From contig CM064667.1 in the NCBI GenBank assembly GCA_032717465.1, positions 2,966,105 through 3,030,104 on the forward strand: DNA of 64,000 bases, in the 5' to 3' direction. The position numbers were made by a program, and so were the translations under genes. Below are positions 1 to 13,970 of the stretch, piece by piece. Every line of letters begins with the position of its first letter. Positions within the stretch are counted from its first letter, which is position 1. The notes below the pieces were generated by a model. It worked only from the letters and a program-made list of their open reading frames with translations. It did no database searches and had not been told where the DNA came from. This DNA is from Coenobita brevimanus. Taxonomy: Eukaryota; Arthropoda; Malacostraca; Decapoda; Coenobitidae.

Positions 1-239
1 TCGTGGTGGTCGTGGTCGTGGTGGTCGTGGTCGTGGTGGTCGTGGTCGTGGTGGTCGTGGTCGTGGTGGTCGTGGTCGTGGTCGTGGTGGTCGTGGTCGT
101 GGTGGTCGTGGTCGTGGTGGTCGTGGTCGTGGTCGTCGTGGTTGTGGTCGTCGTGGTCGTGGTCGTCGTCGTGGTCGTCGTGGTCGTGGTCGTCGTGGTC
201 GTGGTCGTCGTGGTCGTCGTGGTCGTCGTGGTCGTGGTC

Positions 240-347
240 GTGGTCATGTTCGTGATCATTGTCGTCGTGGTCGTGGTCGTCGTGGTCGTGGTCGTCGTGG
301 TCGTGGTTATCGTGGTCTGGGTCGTCATGGTCATCGTGGTCGTGGTT

Positions 348-379
<32 letters not shown>

Positions 380-623
380 CGTGGTCGTGGTGGTGGTCGT
401 GGTGGTGGTGGTGGTGGTGGTCGTGGTGGTGGTGGTCGTGGTCGTGGTCGTTGTCGTGGTCGTGGTCGTTGTCGTGGTCGTCGTTGTTGTCATCGTGGTC
501 GTCGTCATCGTGGTCATCGTCGTCGTGGTCGTCTCTCTCGTCGTGGTCGTCGTCGTTGTCGTGGTCGTGGTCATGGTCATGGTCGTGGTCGTGGTCGTCG
601 TCGTTGTCGTGGTCGTCATCGTC

Positions 624-658
<35 letters not shown>

Positions 659-698
659 CGTGGTCATGGTCGTGGTCATCGTCGTGGTCGTGGTCGTT

Positions 699-736
<38 letters not shown>

Positions 737-1385
737 CGTGGTCGTGGTCGTGGTCGTGGTCGTAGTGGTCATTGTGGTCGTGGTCGTGGTCATTGTGGTC
801 TTGGTCGTGGTCGTAGTGGTCATTGTGGTCGTGGTCGTGGTCATTGTGGTCGTGGTCGTCGTCGTCGTGGTCGTCGTCGTCGTGGTCGTGATCGTGGTCG
901 TGGTCGTCGTCATAGTCGTTATGGTCGTCGTGGTCGTGGTCGTCGTCATAGTCGTTATGGTCGTCGTGGTCGTGGTGGTCGTTGTGGTCGTGGTCGTGGT
1001 CGTGGTCGTGGTTGTGGTCGTAGTGGTGGTCGTGGTCGTGGTTTTGGTCGTGGTCATGGTCGTGGTCGTCGTCGTGGTCGTGGTCATCGTCGTGGTCATG
1101 GTCGTGGTCGTCGTCGTTGTCGTCGTGGTCATCGTCGTCGTGGTCGTGGTCGTCGTCGTGGTCGTGGTCGTGGTCGTCGTCGTGGTCGTCGTCGTGGTCG
1201 TGGTGGTGGTGGTGGTCGTGGTGGTGGTGGTCGTCTTCGTGGTGGTGGTGGTGGTGGTGGTGGTGGTGGTGGTGGTCGTGGTGGTGGTGGTGGTGGTGGT
1301 GGTGGTCGTCGTCGTGGTGGTGGTCGTCATCGTGGTGGTGGTGGTCGTCGTGGTGGTGGTGGTCGTCGTGGTCGTGGTCGTGGTG

Positions 1386-1417
<32 letters not shown>

Positions 1418-1709
1418 CGTCGTGGTCGTGGTCGTGGTCGTCGTTGTGGTCGTGGTCATCGTCGTCGTGGTCGTGGTCGTGGTCGTGGTCGTCATGGTCG
1501 TCGGGGTCGTGGTCGTGGTTGTCGTGGTTGTCGTCGTGGTCGTGGTCGTGGTCGTCGTCGTGGTGGTCGTGGTCGTCGTCGTGGTCGTCGTCGTCGTTGT
1601 GGTCGTGGTCGTCGTCGTGGTCGTGGTCGTCGTCGTGGTCGTCGTGGTCGTGGTCGTGGTCGTGGTCGTCGTGGTCGTGGTCGTTGTCGTCGTGGTCGTG
1701 GTCGTGGTC

Positions 1710-1741
<32 letters not shown>

Positions 1742-1742
1742 T

Positions 1743-1774
<32 letters not shown>

Positions 1775-1916
1775 CGTTGTGGTCGTCGTCGTCGTTGTGG
1801 TCGTGGTCGTCATCGTCGTCGTGGTCGTCGTCGTCGTGGTCGTCATCGTCGTGGTCGTCGTCGTGGTCGTGGTCGTTGTGGTCGTGGTGGTCGTGGTCGT
1901 GGTGGTCGTGGTCGTG

Positions 1917-1948
<32 letters not shown>

Positions 1949-2072
1949 TGTGGTCGTGGTCGTTGTGGTCGTGGTCGTGGTCGTCGTGGTCGTGGTCGTC
2001 GTGGTCGTGGTCGTGGTCGTCGTGGTCGTGGTCGTTGTCGTGGTCGTGGTCGTGGTCGTCATGGTCGTGGTT

Positions 2073-2119
<47 letters not shown>

Positions 2120-2240
2120 TGTGGTCGTGGTCGTGGTCGTGGTCGTGGTTGTGGTCGTGGTCGTGGTCGTCGTGGTTGTGGTCGTCGTGGTCGTGGTTCT
2201 GGTCGTGGTCATGGTCGTGGTCGTTCTGGTCGTGGTCGTT

Positions 2241-2272
<32 letters not shown>

Positions 2273-2454
2273 CGTGGTCGTGGTCGTCATCGTGGTCGTG
2301 GCCATCGTCGTGGTCGTGGCCGTCGTCGTTGTCGTGGTCGTAGTCGTCGTGGTCATGGTCGTGGTCTGGGTTCGTGGTCGTCGTGGTCGTCATCGTCGTT
2401 GTGGTCGTGGTCGTCGTGGTCGTGGTCGTGGTGGTCGTGGTCGTGGTCGTGGTC

Positions 2455-2489
<35 letters not shown>

Positions 2490-2676
2490 CGTGGTCATAT
2501 TTGTAGTCGTGGTCGTCGTCGTCGTCGTGGTCGTTATCGTCTTGGTCGTCGTCGTCGTCGTCGTCGTCGTTGTGGTCGTGGTGGTCGTGGTCGTGGTCGT
2601 GGTGGTCGTGGTCGTGGTGGTCGTGGTCGTGGTCGTGGTCGTTGTGGTCGTGGTCGTCGTGGTCGTGGTCGTGGTC

Positions 2677-2762
<86 letters not shown>

Positions 2763-3339
2763 TGTGGTCGTGGTCGTCGTGGTCGTGGTCGTGGTCGTGG
2801 TCGTCGTGGTCGTGGTCGTGGTCGTCATGGTCTTGGTCGTGGTCGTCGTGGTCGTTGTTGTCATGGTCTTGGTCGTGGTCGTGGTTGTCGTGGTCGTGGT
2901 CGTCATCGTCGTCGTGGTCGTCGTCGTGGTCATTGTCGTCGTTGTGGTCGTGGTCGTCGTGGTCGTGGTCGTCGTCGTGGTCGTCATCGTCGTTGTGGTG
3001 GTGGTGGTCGTCGTGGTGGTGGTGGTCGTCGTGGTGGTGGTCGTGGTCGTGGTCGTGGTGGTCGTGGTCGTGGTGGTCGTGGTCGTGGTGGTCGTGGTCG
3101 TGGTGGTCGTGGTCGTGGTCGTGGTCGTGGTGGTCGTGGTGGTCGTGGTCGTGGTCGTGGTGGTCGTGGTCGTGGTCATCGTGGTCGTGGTCGTGGTCGT
3201 GGTTTTCGTGGTCGTGGTCGTTGTGGTCGTTTTCGTCGTGGTCGTGGTCGTCGTGGTCGTGGTCGTTGTGGTCGTTTTCGTCGTGGTCGTGGTCGTCGTG
3301 GTCGTGGTCGTGGTCGTGGTTGTGGTCGTGGTCGTGGTT

Positions 3340-3383
<44 letters not shown>

Positions 3384-3609
3384 CGTGGTCGTGGTCGTGG
3401 TCGTGGTCATGGTCGTGGTCGTCGTCGTCGTGGTCATGGTCGTGGTCGTCGTCGTGGTCGTCGTCGTGGTCGTGGTCGTCGTCGTGGTCGTGGTCGTGGT
3501 CGTCATGGTCGTGGTCGTCGTCGTGGTCGTCGTCATCGTGGTCGTCGTCGTCGTCGTGGTCGTCGTCGTCATGGTCGTGGTCGTCGTGGTCGTGGTCGTG
3601 GTCGTGGTC

Positions 3610-3644
<35 letters not shown>

Positions 3645-3669
3645 CGTGGTCGTGGTTGTGGTCGTGGTC

Positions 3670-3708
<39 letters not shown>

Positions 3709-3819
3709 ATCGTGGTCGTGGTCGTGGTCGTCGTGGTCGTGGTCATCGTGGTTGTGGTCGTTGTGGTCGTGGTCGTCGTGGTCGTGGTCGTCGTGGTCGT
3801 GGTCATCATGGTCGTGGTC

Positions 3820-3851
<32 letters not shown>

Positions 3852-3945
3852 TGTGGTCGTGGTCGTGGTCGTGGTCATCGTGGTCATGGTCGTGGTCGTG
3901 GTGGTCGTGGTCGTCGTGGTCGTGGTTGTGGTCGTGGTCGTGGTT

Positions 3946-3989
<44 letters not shown>

Positions 3990-4455
3990 CGTGGTCGTGG
4001 TCATCGTGGTCGTGGTCGTCGTGGTCGTGGTCGTCGTGGTCGTGGTCGTTGTGGTCGTGGTTGTGGTCGTGGTCGTGGTCGTCGTGGTCGTGGTCGTAGT
4101 CGTGGTTGTGGTCGTGGTCGTGGTTGTGGTCGTGGTTGTGGTCGTGGTTGTGGTCGTGGTTGTGGTCGTCGTGGTCTTGGTTCTGGTCGTGGTCGTGGTC
4201 GTGGTCGTCGTGGTCGTCGTCGTGGTCGTGGTCGTCGTCGTGGTCATGGTCGTGGTCGTGGTCGTCGTCGTCGTGGTCGTGGTCGTGGTCGTCGTCGTGG
4301 TCGTGGTCGTGGTCGTCGTCGTCATGGTCGTGGTCGTCGTTGTGGTCGTCGTCATCGTGGTCGTCGTCGTCATGGTCGTGGTCATCGTGGTCGTGGTCGT
4401 CGTGGTCGTGGTCGTGGTCGTGGTCGTCGTGGTCGTGGTCGTGGTCGTCGTGGTC

Positions 4456-4490
<35 letters not shown>

Positions 4491-5151
4491 CGTGGTCGTG
4501 GTTGTGGTCGTGGTCGTCGTGGTCGTGGTCGTGGTCGTGGTCATCGTGGTCGTGGTCGTGGTCGTCGTGGTCGTGGTCATCGTGGGTGTGGTGGTCGTGG
4601 TCGTGGTCGTCGTGGTCGTGGTCGTCGTGGTCGTGGTCGTCGTGGTCGTGGTCATCGTGGTCGTGGTCGTCGTGGTCGTGGTTGTGGTCGTGGTCGTGGT
4701 TGTGGTCGTGGTCGTGGTTGTGGTCGTGGTCGTGGTCGTGGTCATCGTGGTCATCATGGTCGTGGTCGTGGTGGTCGTGGTCGTCGTGGTCGTGGTTGTG
4801 GTCGTGGACGTGGTTGTGGTCGTGGTCTTGGTCCTGGTTTTGGTCATGGTTGTGGTCGTCGTGGTCGTGGTCGTCATGGTCGTGGTCGTCGTGGTCGTGG
4901 TCGTCGTGGTCGTGGTTGTGGTCGTGGTCGTGGTCGTCGTGGTCGTGGTCGTGGTCGTCGTGGTCGTGGTCGTGGTCGTGGTTGTCGTGGTCGTGGTCGT
5001 CGTGGTCGTGGTCGTGGTCGTGGTTGTGGTCGTGGTTTTGGTCATGGTTGTGGTCGTCGTGGTCTTGGTCGTCGTCGTGGTCGTGGTCGTGGTCGTGGTC
5101 GTCGTGGTCATGGTGGTGGTCGTGGTGGTGGTCGTGGTGGTGGTCGAGGTG

Positions 5152-5201
<50 letters not shown>

Positions 5202-5295
5202 CGTCGTCGTCGTGGTCATGGTCGTCGTCGTGGTCGTGGTCGTCGTCGTGGTCGTGGTCGTGGTCGTCGTCGTGGTCGTGGTCGTGGTCGTGGTC

Positions 5296-5330
<35 letters not shown>

Positions 5331-5721
5331 CATGGTCGTGGTCGTCGTGGTCGTGGTCGTGGTGGTCGTGGTCGTGGTCGTGGTCGTCGTGGTCGTGGTC
5401 GTCATGGTCGTCATGGTCGTGGTCGTCGTGGTCGTGGTCGTGGTTGTGGTCGTGGTCGTGGTCGTCGTGGTCGTGGTCGTCGTGGTCATGGTCGTGGTCG
5501 TGGTTGTCGTGGTCGTGGTCGTTGTGGTCGTGGTTGTCGTGGTCGTGGTTGTCGTGGTCGTTGTGGTCGTGGTTGTCGTGGTCGTGGTTGTGGTCGTGGT
5601 CGTGGTTGTGGTCGTGGTCGTGGTCGTGGTCGTCGTGGTCGTGGTCGTGGTCATCATGGTCGTGGTCGTCGTGGTCGTCGTGGTTGTCGTCGTGGTCGTG
5701 GTCGTCGTCGTGGTCGTGGTC

Positions 5722-5789
<68 letters not shown>

Positions 5790-5990
5790 TGTGGTCGTGG
5801 TGGTCGTGGTCGTGGTCGTGGTGGTCGTGGTCGTGGTCGTGGTCGTGGTGGTCGTGGTCGTGGTGGTCGTGGTCGTGGTGGTCGTGGTCGTGGTGGTCGT
5901 GGTCGTTGTCGTCGTGGTCGTGGTTGTGGTTCTGGTCGTCGTGGTCGTGATCATGGTCGTCGTGGTCGTCATGGTCGTGGTCGTCGTGGT
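240..5990 (+). repeat. Higher-order repeat copy 1 of the triplet array
   Basis: Landmarks occur in this order: CATGTTCG (243), GGT-rich tract (about 400), CTCTCTCG (533), GTAGTGGTCATTGTGG (about 770), CATAGTCGTTATGG (about 910), GGT-rich tract (1,200-1,380), GTCGTCGGGGTCG (about 1,500), GTTCTGGTCG (about 2,195), GTCCTGGTTTTGGTC (about 4,830) and CATGGTGGTGGTCG (about 5,108). The same order returns downstream, which defines a higher-order unit. Limits are approximate because they come from landmark spacing rather than alignment. Confidence 0.6.
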
Positions 5991-5999
5991 CGTGGTCGT

Positions 6000-6558
6000 G
6001 GTCATGTTCGTGGTCATGGTCGTCGTGGTCGTCGTGGTCGTGGTCGTGGTCGTGGTCGTCGTGGTCGTCGTGGTCGTCGTGGTCGTGGTCGTCGTGGTCG
6101 TGGTCGTGGTCGTCATGGTCATGGTGGTCGTGGTTGTGGTCGTGGTCGTGGTCGTGGTCGTTGTCGTCAAGGCCGTGGTGGTGGTGGTGGTGGTGGTGGT
6201 GGTCGTGGTGGTGGTGGTGGTCGTGGTGGTGGTCGTGGTGGTGGTGGTGGTGGTGGTGGTCGTGGTGGTGGTGGTGGTGGTCGTTGTTGTCGTCGTGGTC
6301 GTCGTCGTCGTGGTCGTCTTGCTCGTCATGGTCGTCGTCGTTGTCGTGGTCGTGGTCATGGTCATGGTCGTGGTCGTGGTCGTTGTCGTTGTCTGCGTGG
6401 TCATCGTCGTCGTGGTCGTCGTCGTGGTCGTCATCGTCGTGGTCGTCGTCGTCGTCGTTGTGGTCGTGGTCGTGGTGGTCGTGGTCGTGGTCGTCGTGGT
6501 CGTGGTGGTCGTGGTCGTGGTTCTGGTCGTCGTGGTCGTGGTCGTCGTGGTCGTGGTC

Positions 6559-6593
<35 letters not shown>

Positions 6594-6621
6594 CGTGGTC
6601 GTGGTCGTCGTGGTCGTGGTC

Positions 6622-6654
<33 letters not shown>

Positions 6655-6696
6655 ATGGTCGTGGTCGTCGTGGTCGTGGTCATCGTGGTCGTGGTC

Positions 6697-6728
<32 letters not shown>

Positions 6729-6759
6729 TGTGGTCGTGGTCGTGGTCGTGGTCGTGGTT

Positions 6760-6791
<32 letters not shown>

Positions 6792-6852
6792 CGTGGTCGT
6801 GGTGGTGGTCGTGGTGGTGGTGGTGGTGGTGGTGGTGGTCGTCGTGGTGGTG

Positions 6853-6884
<32 letters not shown>

Positions 6885-7155
6885 CGTTGTTGTCGTCGTG
6901 GTCGTCGTCGTCGTGGTCATCGTCGTCGTGGTCGTCGTCGTCGTGGTCGTCGTCGTTGTCGTGGTCGTGGTCGTGGTCGTGGTGGTGGTCGTGGTCGTGG
7001 TCGTTGTTGTTGTCGTCGTGGTCATCGTCGTCGTGGTCATCGTCGTCGTGGTCGTGGTCGTGGTCGTGGTCGTCGTGGTCATGGTCGTGGTCGTGGTCGT
7101 CGTGGTCGTGGTCGTGGTCATCGTCGTGGTCGTGGTCATTGTGGTCGTGGTCGTT

Positions 7156-7191
<36 letters not shown>

Positions 7192-7347
7192 ATTGTGGTC
7201 GTGGTCGTGGTCGTCGTGGTCGTGGTCGGCTTGGTCGTGGTCGTGGTCGTAGTGGTCATTGTGGTCGTGGTCGTGGTCATTGTGGTCTTGGTCGTGGTCG
7301 TAGTGGTCATTGTGGTCGTGGTCGTGGTCATTGTGGTCGTGGTCGTT

Positions 7348-7382
<35 letters not shown>

Positions 7383-7515
7383 CGTCGTTGTCGTCGTGGT
7401 CATCGTCGTCGTGGTCGTCGTCGTCGTGGTCGTGGTCGTGGTCGTGGTCGTCGTCATGGTCGTTGTGGTCGTCGTGGTCGTTGTGGTCGTGGTCGTGGTC
7501 GTGGTTGTGGTCGTG

Positions 7516-7562
<47 letters not shown>

Positions 7563-8049
7563 GGTCGTGGTCGTGGTCGTGGTCGTGGTCATGGTCGTGG
7601 TCGTGGTCGTGGTCGTCGTCGTCGTCGTGGTCGTCATCGTTGTTGTGGTCGTGGTCGTGGTCGTGGTCGTTGTCGTGGTCGTCGTGGTCGTGGTCGTGGT
7701 CGTCGTGGTCGTGGTCGTCGTGGTGGTGGTCGTGGTCGTGGTCGTGGTCGTCGTGGTCGTGGTCGTGGTGGTCGTGGTCATGGTCGTGGTCGTGGTGGTG
7801 GTCGTGGTCGTGGTGGTCGTGGTCGTCGTCGTGGTCGTGGTCGTCGTGGTCGTCGTCGTGGTCGTGGTCGTGGTCGTCGTCGTCGTGGTCGTGGTCGTCA
7901 TGGTCGTGGTCGTGGTCGTCGTGGTCGTCGTGGTCGTGGTCGTGGTCGTGGTCGTCGTGGTCATGGTCGTCGTGGTCGTCGTGGTCGTGGTCGTCGTGGT
8001 CGTGGTCGTCGTGGTCGTCGTCGTGGTCGTGGTCGTCGTGGTCGTGGTC

Positions 8050-8081
<32 letters not shown>

Positions 8082-8175
8082 GGTCGTGGTCGTGGTCGTC
8101 GTGGTCGTGGTCGTCGTGGTCGTGGTCGTCGTGGTCGTGGTCGTCGTGGTCGTGGTGGTCGTGGTCGTGGTCGTC

Positions 8176-8216
<41 letters not shown>

Positions 8217-8274
8217 CGTGGTCGTGGTTGTGGTCGTGGTCGTGGTTGTGGTCGTGGTCGTGGTTGTGGTCGTG

Positions 8275-8306
<32 letters not shown>

Positions 8307-8604
8307 CGTGGTCGTGGTCGTCGTGGTCGTCGTGGTCGTGGTCGTTGTGGTCGTGGTTGTGGTCGTGGTCGTGGTCGTCGTGGTCGTGGTCGTCATCGTC
8401 GTCGTGGTCGTCGTCGTGGTCGTGGTCGTTGTCGTCGTTGTGGTCGTGGTCGTGGTCGTGGTCGTTGTCGTCGTCGTGGTCGTCATCGTCGTTGTCGTGG
8501 TCGTGGTCGTGGTCGTGGTCGAGGTGGTCGTGGTCATGGTCGTGGTTGAGGTGGTCGTGGTCGTGGTGGTCGTGGTCGTGGTGGTCGTCGTGGTCGTCAT
8601 CGTC

Positions 8605-8639
<35 letters not shown>

Positions 8640-8898
8640 CATCGTCGTGGTCGTCGTCGTCGTGGTCGTCGTCGTCGTCGTCGTCGTTGTGGTCGTGGTG
8701 GTCGTGGTCGTGGTGGTCGTGGTCGTGGTCGTGGTGGTCGTGGTCGTGGTCATGGTCGTGGTCGTTGTGGTCGTGGTCGTTGTGGTCGTGGTCGTCGTGG
8801 TCGTGGTCGTCGTGGTCGTGGTCGTCGTGGTCGTGGTCGTCGTGGTCGTGGTCGTCGTGGTCGTGGTCGTCGTGGTCGTGGTCGTCGTGGTCGTGGTC

Positions 8899-8930
<32 letters not shown>

Positions 8931-9450
8931 TGTGGTCGTGGTCGTGGTCGTGGTCGTGGTTGTGGTCGTGGTTGTGGTCGTGGTCGTGGTCGTGGTCGTG
9001 GTTGTGGTTGTGGTCGAGTTTGTGGTCGTGGTTGTGGTCGTCGTCGTGGTGGTGGTCGTGGTCGTGGTCGTTGTGGTCGTGGTTGTGGTCGTGGTCGTCG
9101 TCGTCATCGTCGTCGTGGTCGTCGTCGTGGTCGTCGTCGTGGTCGTGGTCGTTGTCGTCGTTGTGGTCGTGGTCGTCGTGGTCGTTGTCGTCGTGGTCGT
9201 TGTCGTCGTCGTGGTCGTCATCGTCGTGGTCGTGGTCGTCGTCGTCGTGGTGGTGGTGGTCGTGGTCGTGGTCGTGGTCGTGGTGGTCGTGGTCGTGGTG
9301 GTCGTGGTCGTGGTGGTCGTGGTGGTCGTGGTCGTGGTGGTCGTGGTCGTTGTGGTCGTGGTCGTGGTCGTCGTGGTCGTGGTCGTGGTTGTCGTGGTCG
9401 TGGTTGTCGTGGTCGTGGTCGTTGTGGTCGTGGTCGTCGTGGTCGTGGTC

Positions 9451-9488
<38 letters not shown>

Positions 9489-9513
9489 TGTGGTCGTGGT
9501 CATCGTTGTGGTG

Positions 9514-9551
<38 letters not shown>

Positions 9552-9870
9552 TGTGGTCTTGGTCATGGTCGTGGTCGTGGTCGTGGTCGTCGTGGTCGTC
9601 GTGGTCGTGGTCGTCGTCGTGGTCATGGTCGTGGTCGTCGTCGTGGTCGTGGTCGTCGTAGTCATGGTCGTCGTGGTCGTCGTGGTCGTCGTCATCGTGG
9701 TCGTCGTGGTCGTCGTGGTCGTGGTCGTCATGGTCGTGGTCGTCGTGGTCGTGGTCGTCGTGGTCGTGGTCGTCGTGGTCGTGGTCGTCGTGGTCGTGGT
9801 CGTCGTGGTCGTGGTCGTCGTGGTCGTGGTGGTCGTGGTCGTGGTCGTCGTGGTCGTGGTCGTGGTCGTC
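6000..9870 (+). repeat. Partial or rearranged higher-order copy of the triplet array
   Basis: Starts again at CATGTTCG (about 6,003) and runs through a GGT tract (6,176-6,285), CTTGCTCG (about 6,318), TGTCTGCGTGG (about 6,390), a second GGT tract (about 6,800-6,860), GTAGTGGTCATTGTGG (about 7,250 and 7,305) and the CGTCATGGTCG segment near 7,450. It then departs from the order of copy 1. The markers expected between 1.2 and 5.1 kb of copy 1 were not found here, so it is truncated or rearranged. Confidence 0.45.
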
Positions 9871-9879
9871 GTGGTCGTG

Positions 9880-10044
9880 GTGGTGGTCGTGGTGGTGGTC
9901 GTGGTGGTGGTGGTGGTGGTGGTTTTCGTGGTGGTGGTGGTGGTGGTCGTGGTCGTTGTCGTGGTCGTCGTTGTTGTCGTCGTGGTCGTCGTCATCGTGG
10001 TCATCGTCGTCGTGGTCGTCTCTCTCGTCGTGGTCGTCGTCGTT

Positions 10045-10091
<47 letters not shown>

Positions 10092-10158
10092 TGTCGTTGT
10101 CTGCGTGGTCATCGTCGTCGTGGTCGTGGTCGTGGTCGTGGTCGTCGTGGTCGTGGTC

Positions 10159-10191
<33 letters not shown>

Positions 10192-10461
10192 ATTGTGGTC
10201 GTGGTCGTGGTCGTGGTCGTCGTGGTCGTGGTCGTGGTCGTCGTGGTCATTGTGGTCGTGGTCGTGGTCATTGTGGTCGTGGTCGTGGTCGTCGTGGTCT
10301 TGGTCGTCGTCGTGGTTGTGATCGTGGTCGTCGTCGTGGTCGTGGTCGTCGTCGTTGTCGTTGTGGTCATCGTCGTCGTGGTCGTCGTCGTCTACGTGGT
10401 CGTGATCGTGGTCGTGGTCGTCGTCATGGTCGTTATGGTCGTCGTGGTCGTGGTGGTCGTT

Positions 10462-10535
<74 letters not shown>

Positions 10536-10633
10536 CGTCGTGGTCGTGGTCATCGTCGTGGTCGTGGTCGTGGTCGTCGTCGTTGTCGTCGTGGTCATCG
10601 TCTTCGTGGTCGTGGTCGTGGTCGTGGTCGTCT

Positions 10634-10664
<31 letters not shown>

Positions 10665-11433
10665 GGTGGTCATCGTCGTGGTCGTGGTGGTGGTGGTGGT
10701 GGTCGTCGTGGTGGTGGTCGTCTTCGTGGTGGTGGTGGTGGTCGTGGTGGTGGTGGTGGTGGTGGTGGTGGTGGTCGTCGTCGTGGTGGTGGTCGTGTTC
10801 GTGGTGGTGGTGGTCGTCGTCGTGGTGGTTGTTCTCGTGGTGGTGGTCGTGGTCGTGGTGGTTGTCGTCGTCGTGGTGGTGGTCGTGGTCGTCGTTGTGG
10901 TCGTGGTCGTCGTTGTGGTCGTGGTCATCGTCGTCGTGGTCGTGGTCGTGGTCGTGGTCGTCATGGTCGTCGTGGTCGTGGTCGTGGTCGTGGTTGTCTT
11001 GGTCGTCGTCGTCGTCATCGTGGTCGAGGTCTTCGTCGTCGTGGTCGTGGTCGTTGTCGTCGTCTTCGTGGTCGTCGTCGTGGTCGTCGTCGTCGTTGTG
11101 GTCGTGGCCGTCGTCGTGGTCGTGGTCGTGGTCGTGGTCGTCGTGGTCGTGGTCGTGGTCGTGGTCGTCGTGGTCGTGGTCGTCGTGGTCGTCGTCGTCG
11201 TCATCGTGGTCGTGGTCGTGGTCGTGGTCGTCGTTGTGGTCGTGGTCGTCGTTGTGGTCGTGGTCGTCGTTGTGGTCGTCGTCGTCGTCGTCGTCGTGGT
11301 CGTCATCGTCGTCGTGGTCGTTGTCGTCGTCGTGGTCGTCATCGTCGTGGTCGTCGTCGTCGTCGTCGTCGTCGTCGTTGTGGTCGTGGTGGTCGTGGTC
11401 GTGGTGGTCGTGGTCGTGGTGGTCGTGGTCGTG

Positions 11434-11465
<32 letters not shown>

Positions 11466-12552
11466 TGTGGTCGTGGTCGTTGTGGTCGTGGTCGTGGTCG
11501 TTGTGGTCGTGGTCGTCGTGGTCGTGGTCGTCGTGGTCGTGGTCGTCGTGGTCGTGGTCGTGGTCGTGGTTGTAGTCGTGGTTGTGGTCGTGGTTGTGGT
11601 CGTGGTTGTGGTTGTGGTCGTGGTTGTGGTTGTGGTCGTGGTTGTGGTTGTGGTCGTGGTTGTGGTCGTGGTTGTGGTCGTGGTCGAGTTTGTCGTCGTG
11701 GTTGTGGTCGTCGTGGTCTTGGTTCTGGTCGTGGTCATGGTCGTGGTCGTTGTAGTCGTGGTTGTGGTCGTGGTCGCCTTCGTGGTCGTGGTCGTCATCG
11801 TCGTCGTGGTCGTGGTCATTGTCGTCGTCGTGGTCGTTGTCGTCGTGGTCGTTGTCGTCGTCGTGGTCGTCATCGTCGTTGTGGTGGTCGTCGTCGTCGT
11901 GGTGGTGGTTGTGGTCGTGGTCGAGGTGGTCGTGGTCGTGGTCGTGGTGGTCGTGGTCGTGGTGGTCGTCGTGGTCGTCATCGTCGTCGTGGTCGTCATC
12001 GTCGTCGTGGTCGTCATCGTCGTGGTCGTCGTCGTCGTCGTCGTCGTCGTTCTGGTCGTGGTGGTCGTGGTCGTGGTCGTGGTGGTCGTGGTCGTGGTCG
12101 TGGTCGTCGTGGTCGTGGTCGTGGTCGTGGTTGTGGTCGTGGTTGTGGTCGTGGTCGTGGTTGTGGTCGTGGTTGTGGTCGTGGTTGTGGTCGTGGTTGT
12201 GGTTGTGGTCGTGTTTGTGGTCGTGGTTGTGGTCGTCGTGGTCTTGGTTCTGGTCATGGTCGTGGTCGTGGTCGTCGTGGTCGTGGTCGTGGTCGTGGTC
12301 GTCGTCGTGGTCGTCGTCGTGGTCATTGTCGTCGTTGTGGTCGTGGTCGTCGTGGTCGTCGTGGTCGTTGTCATCGTCGTGGTCGTCATCGTCGTGGTGG
12401 TGGTCGTCGTCGTGGTGGTGGTGGTCGTCGTGGTGGTGGTCGTGGTCGTGGTCGTGGTCGTGGTGGTGGTGGTGGTCGTGGTGGTGGTGGTCGTGGTCGT
12501 GGTCGTCGTGGTCGTGGTGGTCGTGGTCGTGGTGGTCGTGGTCGTGGTGGTT

Positions 12553-12584
<32 letters not shown>

Positions 12585-12864
12585 CGTGGTCGTGGTCGTG
12601 GTCATCGTGGTCGTGGTCGTGGTTTTCGTGGTCGTGGTCGTTGTGGTCGTGGTCGTTGTGGTCGTTTTCGTCGTGGTCGTGGTCGTCGTGGTCGTGGACG
12701 TTGTCGTGGTTGTGGTCGTGGTCATGGTTATGGTCTTGGTTGTGGTCGTGGTTGTGGTCATGGTTGTGGTCGTCGTGGTCTTGGTCGTATTCGTCGTCGT
12801 GGTCGTGGTCGTCGTAGTCGTCGTCGTGGTCATGGTCGTCGTCGTGGTCATGGTCGTGGCCGTC

Positions 12865-12899
<35 letters not shown>

Positions 12900-13733
12900 C
12901 GTCGTGGTCGTGGTCGTGGTCGTCGTCGTCATGGTCGTCGTCGTCGTCGTGGTCGTCGTCATCGTGGTCGTCGTCGTCGTCGTGGTCGTCGTCGTCGTCA
13001 TGGTCGTGGTCGTCGTGGTCGTGGTCGTCGTGGTCGTGGTCGTGGTCGTGGTCGTCGTGGTCGTGGTCGTGGTCGTGGTCGTCGTGGTCGTGGTCGTGGT
13101 CGTCGTGGTCGTGGTCGTCATGGTCGTTGTCGTGGTCGTGGTTGTGGTCGTGGTCGTGGTTGTGGTCGTGGTCGTCGTTGTCGTGGTCGTGGTCGTGGTC
13201 GTCGTGGTCGTGGTCGTGGTCGTCGTGGTCGTGGTCGTCGTGGTCGTGGTCGTCGTGGTCGTGGTCGTCGTGGTCGTGGTTGTGGTCGTGGTCGTGGTTG
13301 TGGTCGTGGTTGTGGTCGTGGTCGTGGTTGTCGTGGTCGTGGTCGTGGTCATCGTGGTCATCATGGTCGTGGTCGTGGTGGTCGTGGTCGTCGTGGTCGT
13401 GGTTGTGGTCGTGGACGTGGTTGTGGTCGTGGTCTTGGTCCTGGTTTTGGTCATGGTTGTGGTCGTCGTGGTCTTGGTCATCATGGTCTTGGTCGTCTTG
13501 GTCTTGGTCATCATGGTCTTGGTCGTCGTGGTCGTGGTTGTGGTCGTGGTCGTGGTCGTGGTCGTGGTGTCGTGGTCGTCGTGGTCGTGGTTGTGGTCGT
13601 GGTTGTGTTCGTGGTCGTGGTTTTGGTCATAGTTGTGGTCGTCGTGGTCTTGGTCGTCGTGGTCGTGGCCGGCGTCGTGGTCATGGTGGTGGTCGTGGTG
13701 GTGGTCGTGGTGGTGGTCGTGGTGGTGGTCGTA

Positions 13734-13768
<35 letters not shown>

Positions 13769-13854
13769 CGTCGTCGTCGTGGTCGTCGTCGTGGTCATGG
13801 TCGTCGTCGTGGTCGTGGTCGCTCGTCGTGGTCGTGGTTGTCGTCGTGGTCGTC

Positions 13855-13889
<35 letters not shown>

Positions 13890-13920
13890 CGTGGTCGTGG
13901 TCGTCGTGGTCGTGGTCGTG

Positions 13921-13970
<50 letters not shown>

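Noticed and set aside
13511..13798. Short Thr-rich frame ending in Pro/Arg on the minus strand
   Set aside because: The change of residue type is only the register break at about 13,568, not a domain boundary.
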